Translations under genes and position numbers: made by a program
Source: Serratia ficaria
GTDB lineage: Bacteria > Pseudomonadota > Gammaproteobacteria > Enterobacterales > Enterobacteriaceae
Direction of reading: 5' to 3'
NCBI RefSeq assembly: GCF_900187015.1
Contig: NZ_LT906479.1
Coordinates: 1,364,001 to 1,428,000 of the forward strand
DNA length: 64,000 nt
In this document: positions 26,910 to 37,570 of the stretch, in pieces
Position numbering within the stretch: position 1 is the stretch's first letter
How the letters are laid out: every line of letters begins with the position of its first letter
The notes under the pieces: generated by a model
What the model saw: the letters and a program-made list of their open reading frames with translations, nothing else
Told to the model about the DNA's origin: nothing
The model's database searches: none

Positions 26910-29717
26910 ATGCAGAACGGCGCAATGAAGGCCTGGCTGGATTCCTCCTATCTGGCGGGCGCGAATCAGTCTTACATAGAGCAGCTCTATGAAGACTTTT
27001 TAACCGATCCGGGCTCCGTTGAAGATAGCTGGCGTTCCATTTTTCAACAGCTACCAACCGCGGGTGTAAAACCCGATCAGCTTCACTCTCAAACACGCGA
27101 TTACTTCCGCCGCCTGGCGAAAGATGCCGCGCGTTACAACACCACCATCACCGACCCGGAAACCGACGCCAAACAGGTCAAGGTACTGCAGCTGATCAAC
27201 GCCTTCCGCTTCCGCGGGCATCAGCATGCCAACCTCGATCCGCTCGGCCTGTGGCAGCGCGAGCAAGTTCCTGACCTTGAGCCCGCGTACCACAACCTGA
27301 CCGACGCCGACTTCCAGGAAACCTTCAACGTGGGTTCTTTCGCCATCGGCAAAGAAACCATGAAGCTGGGCGACCTGTACGCCGCGCTGAAGCAGACCTA
27401 CTGCGGTTCGATCGGTGCGGAATACATGCACATCACCAACACCGAAGAGAAACGCTGGATCCAGCAGCGCATCGAATCGGTGGCGGGGCGCGCCAGCTTT
27501 ACCAGCGATGAGAAACGCCGTTTCCTGAACGAGCTGACCGCTGCGGAAGGCCTGGAACGCTACCTGGGCGCCAAGTTCCCGGGCGCGAAGCGCTTCTCGC
27601 TGGAGGGCGGCGATGCGCTGGTGCCAATGCTGAAAGAAATGGTGCGCCACGCCGGCAAGAACGGCACCCGCGAAGTGGTGCTGGGCATGGCACACCGCGG
27701 CCGTCTGAACGTGTTGATCAACGTGCTGGGCAAAAAGCCGGCCGATCTGTTCGACGAGTTCGCCGGCAAGCATAAAGAACACCTCGGCACCGGTGACGTG
27801 AAATATCACCAGGGCTTCTCCTCCGACCTGGAAACCGAAGGCGGCATGGTTCACCTGGCGCTGGCGTTCAACCCGTCGCACCTGGAGATCGTCAGCCCGG
27901 TGGTGATGGGCTCGGTGCGCGCCCGTCGCGATCGTCTGGACGAAGCGCGCAGCAACATGGTGCTGCCGATCACCATCCACGGCGACGCCGCCATTACCGG
28001 CCAGGGCGTGGTGCAGGAAACCCTGAACATGTCGCAGGCCCGCGGTTACGAAGTGGGCGGCACGGTGCGCATCGTCATCAACAACCAGGTTGGCTTCACC
28101 ACCTCCAACCCGTTGGATGCGCGCTCTACCGAATACTGTACCGACATCGCCAAAATGGTGCAGTCGCCGATCTTCCACGTCAATGCGGACGATCCGGAAG
28201 CGGTGGCCTTCGTCACCCGCCTGGCGTTGGATTTCCGTAACACCTTCAAACGTGACGTGATGATCGATCTGGTCTGCTACCGTCGCCATGGGCATAACGA
28301 GGCCGATGAGCCAAGCGCCACCCAGCCGGTGATGTATCAGAAGATCAAGAAACACCCGACGCCACGCAAAATCTACGCTGACGTGCTGACCGAACAGAAG
28401 GTCGCCAGCCTGGAAGATGCCACGGAAATGGTCAACCTGTACCGTGACGCGCTCGACCGCGGCGACTGCGTGGTTGAAGAATGGCGTCCGATGAATCTGC
28501 ATACCTTTACCTGGTCGCCGTATCTGAACCACGAGTGGGACGAAGAGTACCCAAGCAAGGTTGAGATGAAGCGTCTGCAGGAGCTGGCTCGCCGCATCAG
28601 CAGCGTGCCGGAAGCGATCGAGATGCAGTCGCGCGTGGCGAAAATCTACGGTGACCGCGCCGAGATGGCCGCCGGCAACAAGCCGTTCGATTGGGGCGCG
28701 GCCGAAACGCTGGCTTACGCCACCATGGTGGATGAAGGCATCCCGATCCGCCTCTCCGGCGAAGATGCCGGCCGCGGCACCTTCTTCCACCGCCATGCGG
28801 TGGTGCACAACCAGAAAAACGGTTCGGTCTACGTGCCGCTGGCGAATGTGCACAGCGGCCAGGGCGAATTCAAGGTCTGGGACTCGGTGCTGTCCGAAGA
28901 GGCGGTGCTGGCGTTCGAATACGGTTACGCCACCGCCGAGCCGCGCACCCTGACTATCTGGGAAGCGCAGTTCGGCGACTTCGCCAACGGCGCGCAGGTG
29001 GTGATCGACCAGTTCATCAGCTCCGGCGAGCAGAAGTGGGGCCGTATGTGCGGCCTGGTGATGCTGTTGCCGCACGGTTACGAAGGCCAGGGGCCGGAGC
29101 ACTCCTCCGCGCGTCTGGAGCGTTACCTGCAGCTGTGCGCAGAGCAGAACATGCAGGTGTGCATCCCGTCCACGCCGGCGCAGGTTTACCATATGCTGCG
29201 TCGTCAGGCGCTGCGCGGTATGCGCCGTCCGCTGGTGGTGATGTCGCCTAAGTCGTTGCTGCGTCACCCGCTGGCGATTTCCTCGCTGGAAGAGCTGGCC
29301 AACGGCACCTTCCAGCCGGCGATCGGCGAGATCGACTCCCTGGATCCGAAAGGGGTCAAACGCGTGGTGCTGTGTTCCGGCAAGGTGTACTACGACCTGC
29401 TGGAACAGCGTCGCAAGAATGATCAGAAAGACGTGGCCATCATCCGCATCGAGCAGCTGTATCCGTTCCCGCACCAGGCCGTTCAGGCGGTGCTGGAGAA
29501 ATACGCGCACGTGCACGATTTCGTCTGGTGTCAGGAAGAGCCGCTGAACCAGGGCGCCTGGTACTGCAGCCAACACAACTTCCGTGAAGTCGTGCCGTTT
29601 GGGGCTTCTTTACGTTACGCCGGACGTCCGGCCTCCGCCTCGCCGGCGGTGGGTTATATGTCCGTACACCAGAAGCAGCAGCAGGCTCTGGTGAATGACG
29701 CGCTGAATATTGATTAA
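26910..29717 (+). CDS. sucA: 2-oxoglutarate dehydrogenase E1 component
   Basis: SucA is the thiamine-diphosphate E1 subunit that decarboxylates 2-oxoglutarate and passes succinyl groups to the SucB lipoyl domain. I chose ATG 26910 (935 residues, E. coli 933), giving MQNGAMKAWLDSSYL aligned with E. coli, over the adjacent ATG at 26907. AAGGGA lies upstream. Conserved segments are FRFRGHQHANLDPLG, GMAHRGRLNVL, HGDAAITGQGVVQETLN, VCYRRHGHNEADEPS and LLPHGYEGQGPEHSSARLER. The complex needs SucB and the shared E3 (Lpd), which is not in this window. sucB follows after 64 bases containing a small GC-rich hairpin. Confidence 0.97.
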   Translation: MQNGAMKAWLDSSYLAGANQSYIEQLYEDFLTDPGSVEDSWRSIFQQLPTAGVKPDQLHSQTRDYFRRLAKDAARYNTTITDPETDAKQVKVLQLINAFRFRGHQHANLDPLGLWQREQVPDLEPAYHNLTDADFQETFNVGSFAIGKETMKLGDLYAALKQTYCGSIGAEYMHITNTEEKRWIQQRIESVAGRASFTSDEKRRFLNELTAAEGLERYLGAKFPGAKRFSLEGGDALVPMLKEMVRHAGKNGTREVVLGMAHRGRLNVLINVLGKKPADLFDEFAGKHKEHLGTGDVKYHQGFSSDLETEGGMVHLALAFNPSHLEIVSPVVMGSVRARRDRLDEARSNMVLPITIHGDAAITGQGVVQETLNMSQARGYEVGGTVRIVINNQVGFTTSNPLDARSTEYCTDIAKMVQSPIFHVNADDPEAVAFVTRLALDFRNTFKRDVMIDLVCYRRHGHNEADEPSATQPVMYQKIKKHPTPRKIYADVLTEQKVASLEDATEMVNLYRDALDRGDCVVEEWRPMNLHTFTWSPYLNHEWDEEYPSKVEMKRLQELARRISSVPEAIEMQSRVAKIYGDRAEMAAGNKPFDWGAAETLAYATMVDEGIPIRLSGEDAGRGTFFHRHAVVHNQKNGSVYVPLANVHSGQGEFKVWDSVLSEEAVLAFEYGYATAEPRTLTIWEAQFGDFANGAQVVIDQFISSGEQKWGRMCGLVMLLPHGYEGQGPEHSSARLERYLQLCAEQNMQVCIPSTPAQVYHMLRRQALRGMRRPLVVMSPKSLLRHPLAISSLEELANGTFQPAIGEIDSLDPKGVKRVVLCSGKVYYDLLEQRRKNDQKDVAIIRIEQLYPFPHQAVQAVLEKYAHVHDFVWCQEEPLNQGAWYCSQHNFREVVPFGASLRYAGRPASASPAVGYMSVHQKQQQALVNDALNID

Positions 29718-29781
29718 TGCCAGCTCACTTGCCGGCTGCGGCCGGCACGTTGAAGGGTAAAAAAACTTAAGGGAAAGCTAA

Positions 29782-31002
29782 ATGAGTAGCGTAGATATTC
29801 TGGTTCCTGACCTTCCTGAATCGGTTGCCGATGCGACCGTGGCCACCTGGCACAAAAAGCCGGGCGACAGCGTTCAGCGCGACGAAGTTCTGGTCGAAAT
29901 CGAAACCGACAAAGTGGTGCTGGAAGTTCCAGCCAGCGAAGCGGGCATTCTTGATGCGATCCTGGAAGAAGAGGGCGCTACCGTGCTTTCTCGCCAGATC
30001 CTCGGCCGCATCCGCCCGGGCGACAGCTCCGGCAAGCCGACCGCAGAGAAGAGCCAGGCTAAAGAAGCCACTCCGGCTCAGCGCGCCACCGCCAATCTGG
30101 AAGAAGAAAGCAATGATGCGCTCAGCCCGGCGATCCGCCGCCTGATCGCGGAACACGAGCTCGACGCCAGCGCCATCAAAGGCAGCGGCGTGGGTGGCCG
30201 CATCACCCGCGAAGACGTGGAAGCGCACCTGGCGAAAGGCGGCAAAGCCGCCGACAAACCCGCCGCCGCCGCTGAAGCCGCGCCACAGCCGGCTCTGGCC
30301 GGCCGCAGCGAAAAACGCGTGCCGATGACCCGCCTGCGCAAACGCGTGGCGGAGCGCCTGTTGGAAGCGAAGAACAGCACCGCGATGCTGACCACCTTCA
30401 ACGAAATCAACATGCAGCCGATCATGGACCTGCGCAAGCAGTACGGCGAAGCCTTCGAGAAGCGCCACGGCGTGCGTCTGGGCTTCATGTCCTTCTACAT
30501 CAAGGCGGTGGTGGAAGCGCTGAAACGCTTCCCGGAAGTGAATGCTTCCATCGACGGGACCGACGTGGTTTATCACAACTACTTCGACATCAGCATCGCG
30601 GTATCTACCCCGCGCGGCCTGGTGACCCCGGTACTGCGCGATGTGGACGCCATGAGCATGGCGGACATCGAGAAGAAAATCAAAGAGCTGGCGGTCAAAG
30701 GCCGCGACGGCAAGCTGACCGTGGAAGAGCTGACCGGCGGTAACTTCACCATTACCAACGGCGGCGTATTCGGCTCGCTGATGTCCACCCCGATCATCAA
30801 CCCGCCGCAGAGCGCCATCCTCGGGATGCACGCGATCAAGGATCGTCCGATGGCGGTCAATGGTCAGGTGGTGATCCAGCCGATGATGTATCTGGCGCTG
30901 TCCTACGACCACCGCCTGATCGACGGCAAAGAGTCCGTCGGTTATCTGGTGACGGTCAAGGAAATGCTGGAAGATCCGGCTCGTCTGCTGCTGGACGTAT
31001 AG
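29782..31002 (+). CDS. sucB: Dihydrolipoamide succinyltransferase, E2 of 2-oxoglutarate dehydrogenase
   Basis: SucB forms the 24-mer core of the complex and transfers succinyl groups to CoA. The product has 406 residues (E. coli 405). The N-terminal lipoyl domain (1-77) has the lipoylated Lys44 in [12 protein letters not shown]. An Ala/Lys-rich linker follows. The E3-binding domain lies at about 110-150 ([20 protein letters not shown]). A second Ala/Pro linker precedes the catalytic domain, with [12 protein letters not shown] near the end as the active-site motif. The start follows an AAGGGAAAGC ribosome site. Confidence 0.97.
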   Translation: MSSVDILVPDLPESVADATVATWHKKPGDSVQRDEVLVEIETDKVVLEVPASEAGILDAILEEEGATVLSRQILGRIRPGDSSGKPTAEKSQAKEATPAQRATANLEEESNDALSPAIRRLIAEHELDASAIKGSGVGGRITREDVEAHLAKGGKAADKPAAAAEAAPQPALAGRSEKRVPMTRLRKRVAERLLEAKNSTAMLTTFNEINMQPIMDLRKQYGEAFEKRHGVRLGFMSFYIKAVVEALKRFPEVNASIDGTDVVYHNYFDISIAVSTPRGLVTPVLRDVDAMSMADIEKKIKELAVKGRDGKLTVEELTGGNFTITNGGVFGSLMSTPIINPPQSAILGMHAIKDRPMAVNGQVVIQPMMYLALSYDHRLIDGKESVGYLVTVKEMLEDPARLLLDV

Positions 31003-31020
31003 TAACCCTGCTGGGCGCGC

Positions 31021-31068
31021 AGCCTTAAATAATTGGCGCCGCATCGCGGCTTCAGGTATCACGGGTAT
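31021..31068. repeat. ERIC-derived hairpin with internal deletion (sucB-sucC)
   Basis: CCTTAAATAATTGG near the left resembles the ERIC left end, and GCTTCAGGTATCACGGGTAT resembles the right end. They are joined directly by a GCCGC-atc-GCGGC hairpin, with about 80 bases of the standard element missing. The element lies just downstream of the sucB stop, in the mRNA leader of sucC. Confidence 0.6.
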
Positions 31069-31169
31069 GTCGCGTCCACACTCTGTGCTATGTGGCCGGA
31101 AAGTCATGCGGTTTTACCGCGCAACATTGACCCGGCTAAAAACCTTCAGAACTGAATGGATAGAACATC

Positions 31170-32336
31170 ATGAATTTACACGAATATCAGGCAAAACAGC
31201 TGTTTGCTCGGTATGGCATGCCGGCACCCACCGGCTATGCCTGTACCACTCCGCGTGAAGCAGAAGAAGCCGCATCCAAAATCGGCTCCGGCCCGTGGGT
31301 GGTTAAATGTCAGGTTCATGCTGGCGGCCGCGGTAAAGCTGGCGGCGTTAAAGTCGTAAACAGCAAAGAAGATATCCGTGCTTTCGCTGAAGCCTGGCTG
31401 GGCAAACGTCTGGTGACCTATCAGACTGACGCGCTGGGCCAGCCGGTACACCAGATCCTGGTGGAAGCGGCGACCGATATCGATAAAGAACTGTATCTGG
31501 GCGCGGTAGTCGACCGCAGCTCCCGCCGCGTGGTGTTCATGGCATCCACCGAAGGCGGCGTTGAGATTGAGAAAGTTGCGGAAGAAACGCCGGAGCTGAT
31601 CCACAAAATGATCGTTGATCCGCTGGCGGGTCCACAGCCTTATCAGGGCCGCGAGCTGGCCTTCAAACTGGGCCTGACCGGCAAGCAGGTCAGCCAGTTC
31701 GCCAAGATCTTCATGGGCCTGGCCACCCTGTTCCTGGAGCGCGACCTGGCGATGGTTGAGATCAACCCGCTGGTGATCACCAAGCAGGGCGATCTGGTGT
31801 GCCTGGACGGCAAACTGGGCGCCGACGGCAATGCCCTGTTCCGCCAGCCGGAACTGCGCGAAATGCGTGACCCTTCTCAGGAAGACGAACGCGAATCCCG
31901 TGCGGCCCAGTGGGAGCTGAACTACGTTGCGCTCGACGGCAACATCGGCTGCATGGTTAACGGCGCGGGCCTGGCGATGGGCACCATGGACATCGTCAAG
32001 CTGCACGGCGGCGAACCGGCCAACTTCCTGGACGTAGGCGGCGGCGCCACCAAAGAGCGCGTAACCGAAGCGTTCAAAATCATCCTGTCCGACGACAAGG
32101 TGAAAGCGGTTCTGGTTAACATTTTCGGTGGTATCGTGCGCTGCGACCTGATCGCCGACGGCATCATCGGCGCAGTCGCCGAAGTGGGCGTCAACGTCCC
32201 GGTGGTGGTGCGTCTGGAAGGGAACAACGCCGAACTGGGCGCCAAGAAACTGGCGGACAGCGGTCTGAATATCATTGCTGCGACCAGCCTGACTGATGCG
32301 GCTCAGCAAGTTGTTGCGGCAGTGGAGGGTAAATAA
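31170..32336 (+). CDS. sucC: Succinyl-CoA synthetase beta subunit
   Basis: SucC with SucD converts succinyl-CoA to succinate with substrate-level phosphorylation. It has 388 residues, exactly the E. coli length. The ATP-grasp domain begins [20 protein letters not shown] and includes [39 protein letters not shown] provides Mg ligands. The C-terminal CoA-ligase-type domain has [16 protein letters not shown]. The stop codon overlaps the sucD start by one base (TAATG). Confidence 0.97.
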   Translation: MNLHEYQAKQLFARYGMPAPTGYACTTPREAEEAASKIGSGPWVVKCQVHAGGRGKAGGVKVVNSKEDIRAFAEAWLGKRLVTYQTDALGQPVHQILVEAATDIDKELYLGAVVDRSSRRVVFMASTEGGVEIEKVAEETPELIHKMIVDPLAGPQPYQGRELAFKLGLTGKQVSQFAKIFMGLATLFLERDLAMVEINPLVITKQGDLVCLDGKLGADGNALFRQPELREMRDPSQEDERESRAAQWELNYVALDGNIGCMVNGAGLAMGTMDIVKLHGGEPANFLDVGGGATKERVTEAFKIILSDDKVKAVLVNIFGGIVRCDLIADGIIGAVAEVGVNVPVVVRLEGNNAELGAKKLADSGLNIIAATSLTDAAQQVVAAVEGK

Positions 32337-33208
32337 TGTCCATTTTAATCGATAAGAACACCAAAGTAATTTGCCAGGGCTTCACCGGTAGCCAGGGTAC
32401 TTTCCACTCCGAACAGGCTATCGCTTACGGCACCAAAATGGTCGGTGGCGTAACCCCGGGCAAAGGCGGCACTCAGCACCTGGGCCTGCCGGTGTTCAAT
32501 ACCGTGCGTGAAGCGGTCGAAGCCACCGGCGCCACCGCGTCCGTGATCTACGTTCCCGCGCCGTTCTGCAAAGACTCCATCCTGGAAGCTATCGATGCAG
32601 GCATCAAACTGATCATCACCATCACCGAAGGCATCCCGACGCTGGACATGCTGACCGTGAAAGTGAAGCTGGATGAAGCCGGCGTGCGCATGATCGGCCC
32701 GAACTGCCCAGGCGTTATCACTCCGGGCGAATGCAAAATCGGCATCATGCCTGGCCATATCCACCTGCCAGGCAAAGTGGGCATCGTTTCCCGCTCCGGC
32801 ACCCTGACCTATGAAGCGGTGAAACAAACCACCGATGCCGGTCTGGGCCAGTCTACCTGCGTGGGCATCGGCGGCGACCCGATCCCTGGCTCCAACTTCA
32901 TCGATATCCTGAAAATGTTCCAGGAAGATCCGCAGACCGAAGCGATCGTCATGATCGGCGAGATCGGCGGCAGCGCTGAAGAAGAAGCGGCGGCCTACAT
33001 CAAAGAACACGTCACCAAGCCGGTGGTCGGCTACATCGCCGGCGTTACTGCGCCGAAAGGCAAGCGCATGGGCCACGCGGGCGCCATCATCGCCGGCGGC
33101 AAAGGCACTGCGGACGAGAAGTTTGCGGCGCTGGAAGCGGCGGGCGTGAAGACCGTACGCAGCCTGGCTGACATCGGCGACGCGGTGAAAGCGGTGCTGA
33201 ACCGCTAA
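32336..33208 (+). CDS. sucD: Succinyl-CoA synthetase alpha subunit
   Basis: SucD binds CoA and carries the transiently phosphorylated histidine. It has 290 residues (E. coli 289). It starts [37 protein letters not shown] and [15 protein letters not shown] are conserved. The phosphohistidine is in [13 protein letters not shown] near residue 247. It closes the sdhCDAB-sucABCD operon, and a strong terminator follows 36 bases after the stop. Confidence 0.97.
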   Translation: MSILIDKNTKVICQGFTGSQGTFHSEQAIAYGTKMVGGVTPGKGGTQHLGLPVFNTVREAVEATGATASVIYVPAPFCKDSILEAIDAGIKLIITITEGIPTLDMLTVKVKLDEAGVRMIGPNCPGVITPGECKIGIMPGHIHLPGKVGIVSRSGTLTYEAVKQTTDAGLGQSTCVGIGGDPIPGSNFIDILKMFQEDPQTEAIVMIGEIGGSAEEEAAAYIKEHVTKPVVGYIAGVTAPKGKRMGHAGAIIAGGKGTADEKFAALEAAGVKTVRSLADIGDAVKAVLNR

Positions 33209-33244
33209 GATCTTAGTACGAAATAACAATATCTCGACATGATT

Positions 33245-33270
33245 GGCCATCCTTACGGGTGGCCTTTTTT
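33245..33270 (+). terminator. Rho-independent terminator of the sdh-suc operon
   Basis: GGCCATCC (33245-33252) pairs with GGGTGGCC (33257-33264, one G-T pair) around TTAC and is followed by six T. It lies between sucD and the convergent nucleotidase gene. Confidence 0.92.
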
Positions 33271-33282
33271 ATGGGCGAAGGA

Positions 33283-35181
33283 TCAGAAGTCGTTGAGCGC
33301 CTTGATCAGCGCGATCCGATCCTGCAGGCGCTGCTGCTGAACCGCATCGCCGGCGGCCTGCCGCTGCCGCTCCAGGGCGGCGAGGGCGGCGCGATAGCCG
33401 TCGGCATCCTTGAACAAGGCATCTTTGACGTTGATCGACGCGACGTTGGTGTAGCGGCCGTCATCGGTGGTCGGCACCTGGATCACGCCTTCGTTGAGCA
33501 GGCGTTTGACGATCGCCCGCTGCGGCTCATAGCCTTCCATGCCCACTAATTTCCAGCGCTGCTGCGGCTCCCCGCGATATCGGCCCTTTTTCACTTCGCT
33601 CAGGTAGCGCAGGGTCAGGCTGCGGATGGTGCCTTCCTCTTCGCCATACTGCGCCTTGCTGTCGGACAGCACCGGGAAGGATTGCCCCTCCAGCGCACCG
33701 CCTTTCTGCGTCAGGTGCCCCATACGGTAGCTGTTCATGCCCAGGCGAATCGGCATGGCGTCGGTGACCGGCGTGCCGTCCGCCAGGCGCAGATTGCGGA
33801 TGCGCGAACCGGCCGGCTGGCGCAGGTCGATGGTATAAGTGACGCCGTCGAAGAAGTCATTGGTGGAGTACTTGGACGAACGGCGCGCCGGATCAAAGCT
33901 GTAGGTGACGTCGCCGGGCCGCAGCGCGTTAAAATAGCCGGCCGACCACTCCATATACTGCTTCAGCGCCTTGCCGTCGAGCTGATAAACGGTGATCTCG
34001 CCGCCGGCGTATTGGTAGTTGAAGGCGATGTCCTTGGCCTTGATGTCGCCGACGTCCAGCCTGGCGCGATCGTTGTCGATCTGCAGGGCGATTACCTGCG
34101 CCCGTGGGGCGTAGTAGCGGCTGGCTTGCTGGAACAGCGCGCTGATGCCGGTATCCTGCACGTGCACCTGCGGGATGCCTTTGAACTCGTCGGCGGGCAC
34201 CAGATCGCTGCCGCTCAGCCTGGCCACCACCCGGTTGGCGTTGGCGCGCAGAATGTCGTGATACGGCTGATAGAGCGCCAGCATGCCGCTGTCCGGCGCC
34301 AGCCCTTTGATCGGGTAAGTGTAGCTGTCCTTGTTGATCAGGGTGAATTTGCCGTCGCGCCGCTCAAACTGCAGATCGATGCGCGACAGCGCGCGGCCAT
34401 ATTTGTCCGGTTCGGTGATGATGACGCCGTTGACCACCGCCTTGTCGATTTTGACGTGCATATGCCCGGCGACGATCGCCGCCAGCTGCGGGTTGGCGTT
34501 GGCGATATCGGCTACGCCGGTGCCCGGGCGCTGGTTTTCGTTGTCGATGCCCATGTGAGCCACCAGCACGATGGCGTCGACCTGGTTGTCGATCCGGCTG
34601 ATGACCTGTTTCACCGCCTGCACCGGATCGGTGAAGTTCAGCCCCTTGATGCGATCGGTGCCCTTGGCGAATTCGGCGGTCATCGGCGTGTCCATGCCGA
34701 TAATGCCGATCTTCACGCCCTGACGCTCGATGATTTTATAGGCCGGCAAATAGGGTTTGCCGTCGTCCCAGAAGATATTGCCGGCCAGCGCGGCGCCCTC
34801 GAACTGTTTGAGCGGCGTGGCCAACGCCGGCAGGCCGAAGTCGAACTCGTGATTGCCCATTACCCAGACGTCGTACTTGAGCGCGTTGAAGCCCAGCATC
34901 ATCGGGCTGACGGCATCGTGTTTGAAGGTTTCGACGAAGTTGCCCTGAATGGTGTCGCCGGCGTCCACCAGGATCAGATTCGGCTGTTCGGCGCGCAGTT
35001 TTTTTACCTGGGTGGCTATTTGGCTCAGGCTGCCCGCCAGATTTTCGGTGTCGCTGGCGTAATCCCAGGGGACGAAAGTGCCGTGCAGATCGGAGGTGCC
35101 CAGCAGGGTGATGTTAACCGTTTCGGCGGCCACGGCGTTGCCCGCGAGCCCCAGCACAGAGGCAAAAATTATTTTTTTCAT
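33283..35181 (-). CDS. Periplasmic 5'-nucleotidase / cyclic phosphodiesterase-type metallophosphatase
   Basis: This 632-residue protein has a signal peptide (MKKIIFASVLGLAGNAVAA) and the calcineurin-like domain of the UshA/CpdB family. Metal-site motifs are LLGTSDLHGTF, VDAGDTIQGN, VMGNHEFDFG, VAHMGIDNE and VAGHMHVKID. The C-terminal nucleotide-binding domain spans about residues 340-520, including FNYQYAGGEITVYQLDGKALKQ and FFDGVTYTIDL. Such enzymes degrade nucleotides, UDP-sugars or 2',3'-cyclic nucleotides in the periplasm. The overall sequence does not let me choose between UshA-like and CpdB-like activity. It is absent from this locus in E. coli and converges with sucD. Confidence 0.85.
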   Translation of the reverse strand: MKKIIFASVLGLAGNAVAAETVNITLLGTSDLHGTFVPWDYASDTENLAGSLSQIATQVKKLRAEQPNLILVDAGDTIQGNFVETFKHDAVSPMMLGFNALKYDVWVMGNHEFDFGLPALATPLKQFEGAALAGNIFWDDGKPYLPAYKIIERQGVKIGIIGMDTPMTAEFAKGTDRIKGLNFTDPVQAVKQVISRIDNQVDAIVLVAHMGIDNENQRPGTGVADIANANPQLAAIVAGHMHVKIDKAVVNGVIITEPDKYGRALSRIDLQFERRDGKFTLINKDSYTYPIKGLAPDSGMLALYQPYHDILRANANRVVARLSGSDLVPADEFKGIPQVHVQDTGISALFQQASRYYAPRAQVIALQIDNDRARLDVGDIKAKDIAFNYQYAGGEITVYQLDGKALKQYMEWSAGYFNALRPGDVTYSFDPARRSSKYSTNDFFDGVTYTIDLRQPAGSRIRNLRLADGTPVTDAMPIRLGMNSYRMGHLTQKGGALEGQSFPVLSDSKAQYGEEEGTIRSLTLRYLSEVKKGRYRGEPQQRWKLVGMEGYEPQRAIVKRLLNEGVIQVPTTDDGRYTNVASINVKDALFKDADGYRAALAALERQRQAAGDAVQQQRLQDRIALIKALNDF

Positions 35182-35813
35182 AAGTTGTTGTCATCAAATG
35201 GAATTTTAACACAATCGGTTATTTTGCTACAAAAATGCAACCTTTACGATCTAATAGCGAGAAATAGGCTAATATTTGAGAGAGATTTTTTGTTTTGTGA
35301 CTGCAATCACTGTCGATGCGCGTTGGAAATAAAACGTTAATTATGTCGCATAATAAGCGCGTAATAATACAATGGCGGCTCTTTTAAATCACATTTATTT
35401 AACACAAAAATATCATTAAAAAACAATTAAACCATCGCGCAACATGACCTCAAGAAAAATAGGCGAAATGTGCTGATGAATATGGAAATAATATGCGGAT
35501 AGGCTTAAATTGTTTCAGATCAAATTACGCCAGAGTACCTCTTTGGGCTAAGATTTGACCTGTAACCCAAAGTCTAACCCACATCACGCAAAAACCTATT
35601 TATTGTGTGGGATTGGGCGAGTATCATTCATGCTGTGATTATGGATGGTTGATCTTGTTGCATTTGTTACCCGTTGTCGGTTTTCGGCGGCGCGTTTGAT
35701 GCCTGGCCCATGCGGCCCAGCGGCGAGTGTGCGGTTGAAAGCGGAGAGGCTGGATCAAATTTGTTGTGTTTAAGGGCATTCACTGCGGGGCGTTACCGGC
35801 AGCTTTGAAAAAA
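35182..35813. other. Long AT-rich region upstream of cydA
   Basis: Together with the ERIC element this makes an 806-bp gap between the divergent nucleotidase gene and cydA. The first 350 bases are strongly AT-rich and must include the nucleotidase promoter (minus strand). E. coli cydAB also has an unusually long control region bound by ArcA, FNR and H-NS. A candidate FNR site is at 35510-35523. No open frame with a credible ribosome site was found. Confidence 0.6.
35510..35523 (+). promoter_or_regulatory. Candidate FNR site upstream of cydA
   Basis: TTGTTTCAGATCAA matches the FNR consensus TTGAT-N4-ATCAA at nine of ten defined positions. It lies about 465 bp before the cydA start, in the region where E. 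coli cydAB is controlled by oxygen-responsive regulators. Binding is not demonstrated. Confidence 0.45.
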
Positions 35814-35939
35814 GTCATACCCTAAATAATTGATGCTGTATCACCACGGCAAGAGCGCGAGTCCCGGGAGCTAACGTGAGTCAGTGACGGGGGGCGTTCG
35901 CAGCCGACACGGATGCAGTTTAAAGTATGACGGGTATAT
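35814..35939. repeat. ERIC element (enterobacterial repetitive intergenic consensus)
   Basis: This 126-base element starts GTCATACCCTAAATAATT and ends AAAGTATGACGGGTATAT. In the middle, AGTCCCGGGAGCTAACGTGA and GTCAGTGACGGGG correspond to the two conserved ERIC core segments. Length and terminal palindrome agree with the ERIC/IRU consensus of 127 bp. It ends 48 bp before the cydA start, so it would be transcribed into the cydA leader from any promoter further upstream. Confidence 0.85.
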
Positions 35940-35987
35940 GCCGATAACCGCATGTCGGAGTCTTCCTGCGAGGAGCAAGGAGTCAAG

Positions 35988-37556
35988 ATGTTTGATATTG
36001 TCGAACTGTCGCGCTTACAGTTTGCTTTAACGGCGATGTACCATTTCTTATTTGTCCCATTAACGCTGGGCATGGCGTTTTTGCTGGCAATTATGGAAAC
36101 GGTATATGTACTGTCAGGCAAACAAATCTATAAAGATATGACCAAATTCTGGGGCAAGTTATTTGCAATTAACTTTGCCCTGGGTGTGGCCACCGGTTTG
36201 ACCATGGAGTTCCAGTTCGGGACCAACTGGTCATATTTCTCCCACTACGTCGGTGACATCTTCGGGGCCCCGCTGGCCATCGAAGGTCTGATGGCGTTCT
36301 TCCTTGAATCGACGCTGGTCGGCCTGTTCTTCTTCGGCTGGGATCGTCTGAGCAAGGTGCAGCACATGGCGGTAACCTGGTTTGTGGCCCTCGGCTCCAA
36401 CCTGTCCGCGCTGTGGATCCTGGTCGCCAACGGCTGGATGCAGAACCCGATCGCCTCCGACTTCAACTTCGAAACCATGCGCATGGAGATGGTCAGCTTC
36501 TCCGAACTGGTGCTTAACCCGGTTGCGCAGGTGAAGTTCGTGCACACCGTAGCGTCCGGCTACACCTGCGGCGCGATGTTCGTGTTGGGCATCAGTTCCT
36601 ACTACCTGCTGAAGGGCCGCGATATCGCCTTCGCCAAGCGCTCCTTCGCCATTGCCGCCAGCTTCGGTATGGCTGCCATTCTGTCCGTTATCGTGCTGGG
36701 TGATGAATCCGGTTACGAGATGGGCGACGTGCAGAAAACCAAACTGGCCGCCATCGAAGCAGAGTGGGACACCCAGCCGGCTCCGGCCTCCTTTACCCTG
36801 TTCGGCATTCCGAATCAGGATAAGATGGAGAACTCCTACTCGATTCAAATCCCTTATGCGCTCGGCCTGATCGCCACCCGCTCCACCGATACCCAGGTCA
36901 CCGGCCTGAAAGATCTGATGGCGCAGCATGAAGTGCGCATCCGCAACGGCATGAAAGCCTACCAGCTGCTGGAAGAGCTGCGCGGCGGCAATACCGATCC
37001 CGCGGTGCGCGCCGAGTTCAACCGCACCAAGCAGGACCTGGGCTACGGCATGCTGTTGAAGCGCTATACCCCGAACGTCACCGACGCGACGGAAGCGCAG
37101 ATCCAGCTGGCGACCAAAGACTCCATTCCGCGCGTGGCGCCGCTGTACTTCGCCTTCCGCATCATGGTGGCCTGCGGCGTGATCATGCTGTTGATTATCG
37201 GCCTGTCGTTCTGGAACGTGATCCGCGGCCGCATCGGCCAGAAAAAATGGCTGCACCGCGCGGCGCTGTACGGCCTGCCGCTGCCATGGATCGCCATCGA
37301 GTCCGGCTGGTTCGTGGCGGAATACGGGCGTCAGCCCTGGGCGATTGGCGAGGTGCTGCCGACCGCGGTCGCCAACTCTTCGCTGACGGCGGGCGACATT
37401 CTGTTCTCGATGGGGCTGATCTGCGGCTTGTACACCCTGTTCCTGGTGGCTGAAATGTACCTGATGTTCAAGTTTGCGCGTCTGGGCCCAAGCAGCCTGA
37501 AAACTGGCCGCTACCACTTTGAACAACCGACTGCCTCCGTGCAGGAAGCGCGCTAA
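35988..37556 (+). CDS. cydA: Cytochrome bd-I ubiquinol oxidase subunit I
   Basis: CydA is the quinol-oxidising, haem-bearing subunit of the high-affinity terminal oxidase. From ATG 35988, preceded by AAGGAG, it has 522 residues, as in E. coli. The earlier ATG at 35952 lacks a ribosome site. His19 (haem b595), the His in [10 protein letters not shown] (about 186) and the Met in FRIMVACG (about 393; both haem b558) are conserved. The long Q-loop between helices 6 and 7 is complete. cydB follows 14 bases downstream. Confidence 0.97.
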   Translation: MFDIVELSRLQFALTAMYHFLFVPLTLGMAFLLAIMETVYVLSGKQIYKDMTKFWGKLFAINFALGVATGLTMEFQFGTNWSYFSHYVGDIFGAPLAIEGLMAFFLESTLVGLFFFGWDRLSKVQHMAVTWFVALGSNLSALWILVANGWMQNPIASDFNFETMRMEMVSFSELVLNPVAQVKFVHTVASGYTCGAMFVLGISSYYLLKGRDIAFAKRSFAIAASFGMAAILSVIVLGDESGYEMGDVQKTKLAAIEAEWDTQPAPASFTLFGIPNQDKMENSYSIQIPYALGLIATRSTDTQVTGLKDLMAQHEVRIRNGMKAYQLLEELRGGNTDPAVRAEFNRTKQDLGYGMLLKRYTPNVTDATEAQIQLATKDSIPRVAPLYFAFRIMVACGVIMLLIIGLSFWNVIRGRIGQKKWLHRAALYGLPLPWIAIESGWFVAEYGRQPWAIGEVLPTAVANSSLTAGDILFSMGLICGLYTLFLVAEMYLMFKFARLGPSSLKTGRYHFEQPTASVQEAR

Positions 37557-37570
37557 ACAGGAGTCCACGT

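Noticed and set aside
27051..29576. An 841-codon open frame antisense to sucA, and similar long antisense frames opposite kdpD (4322-6451), kdpB (7486-9564), kdpA (9907-11241) and sdhA (24169-25800)
   Set aside because: They lie wholly opposite conserved genes, are rich in His, Arg, Gln and Gly as expected from shadow frames in GC-rich DNA, and lack homology and ribosome sites.
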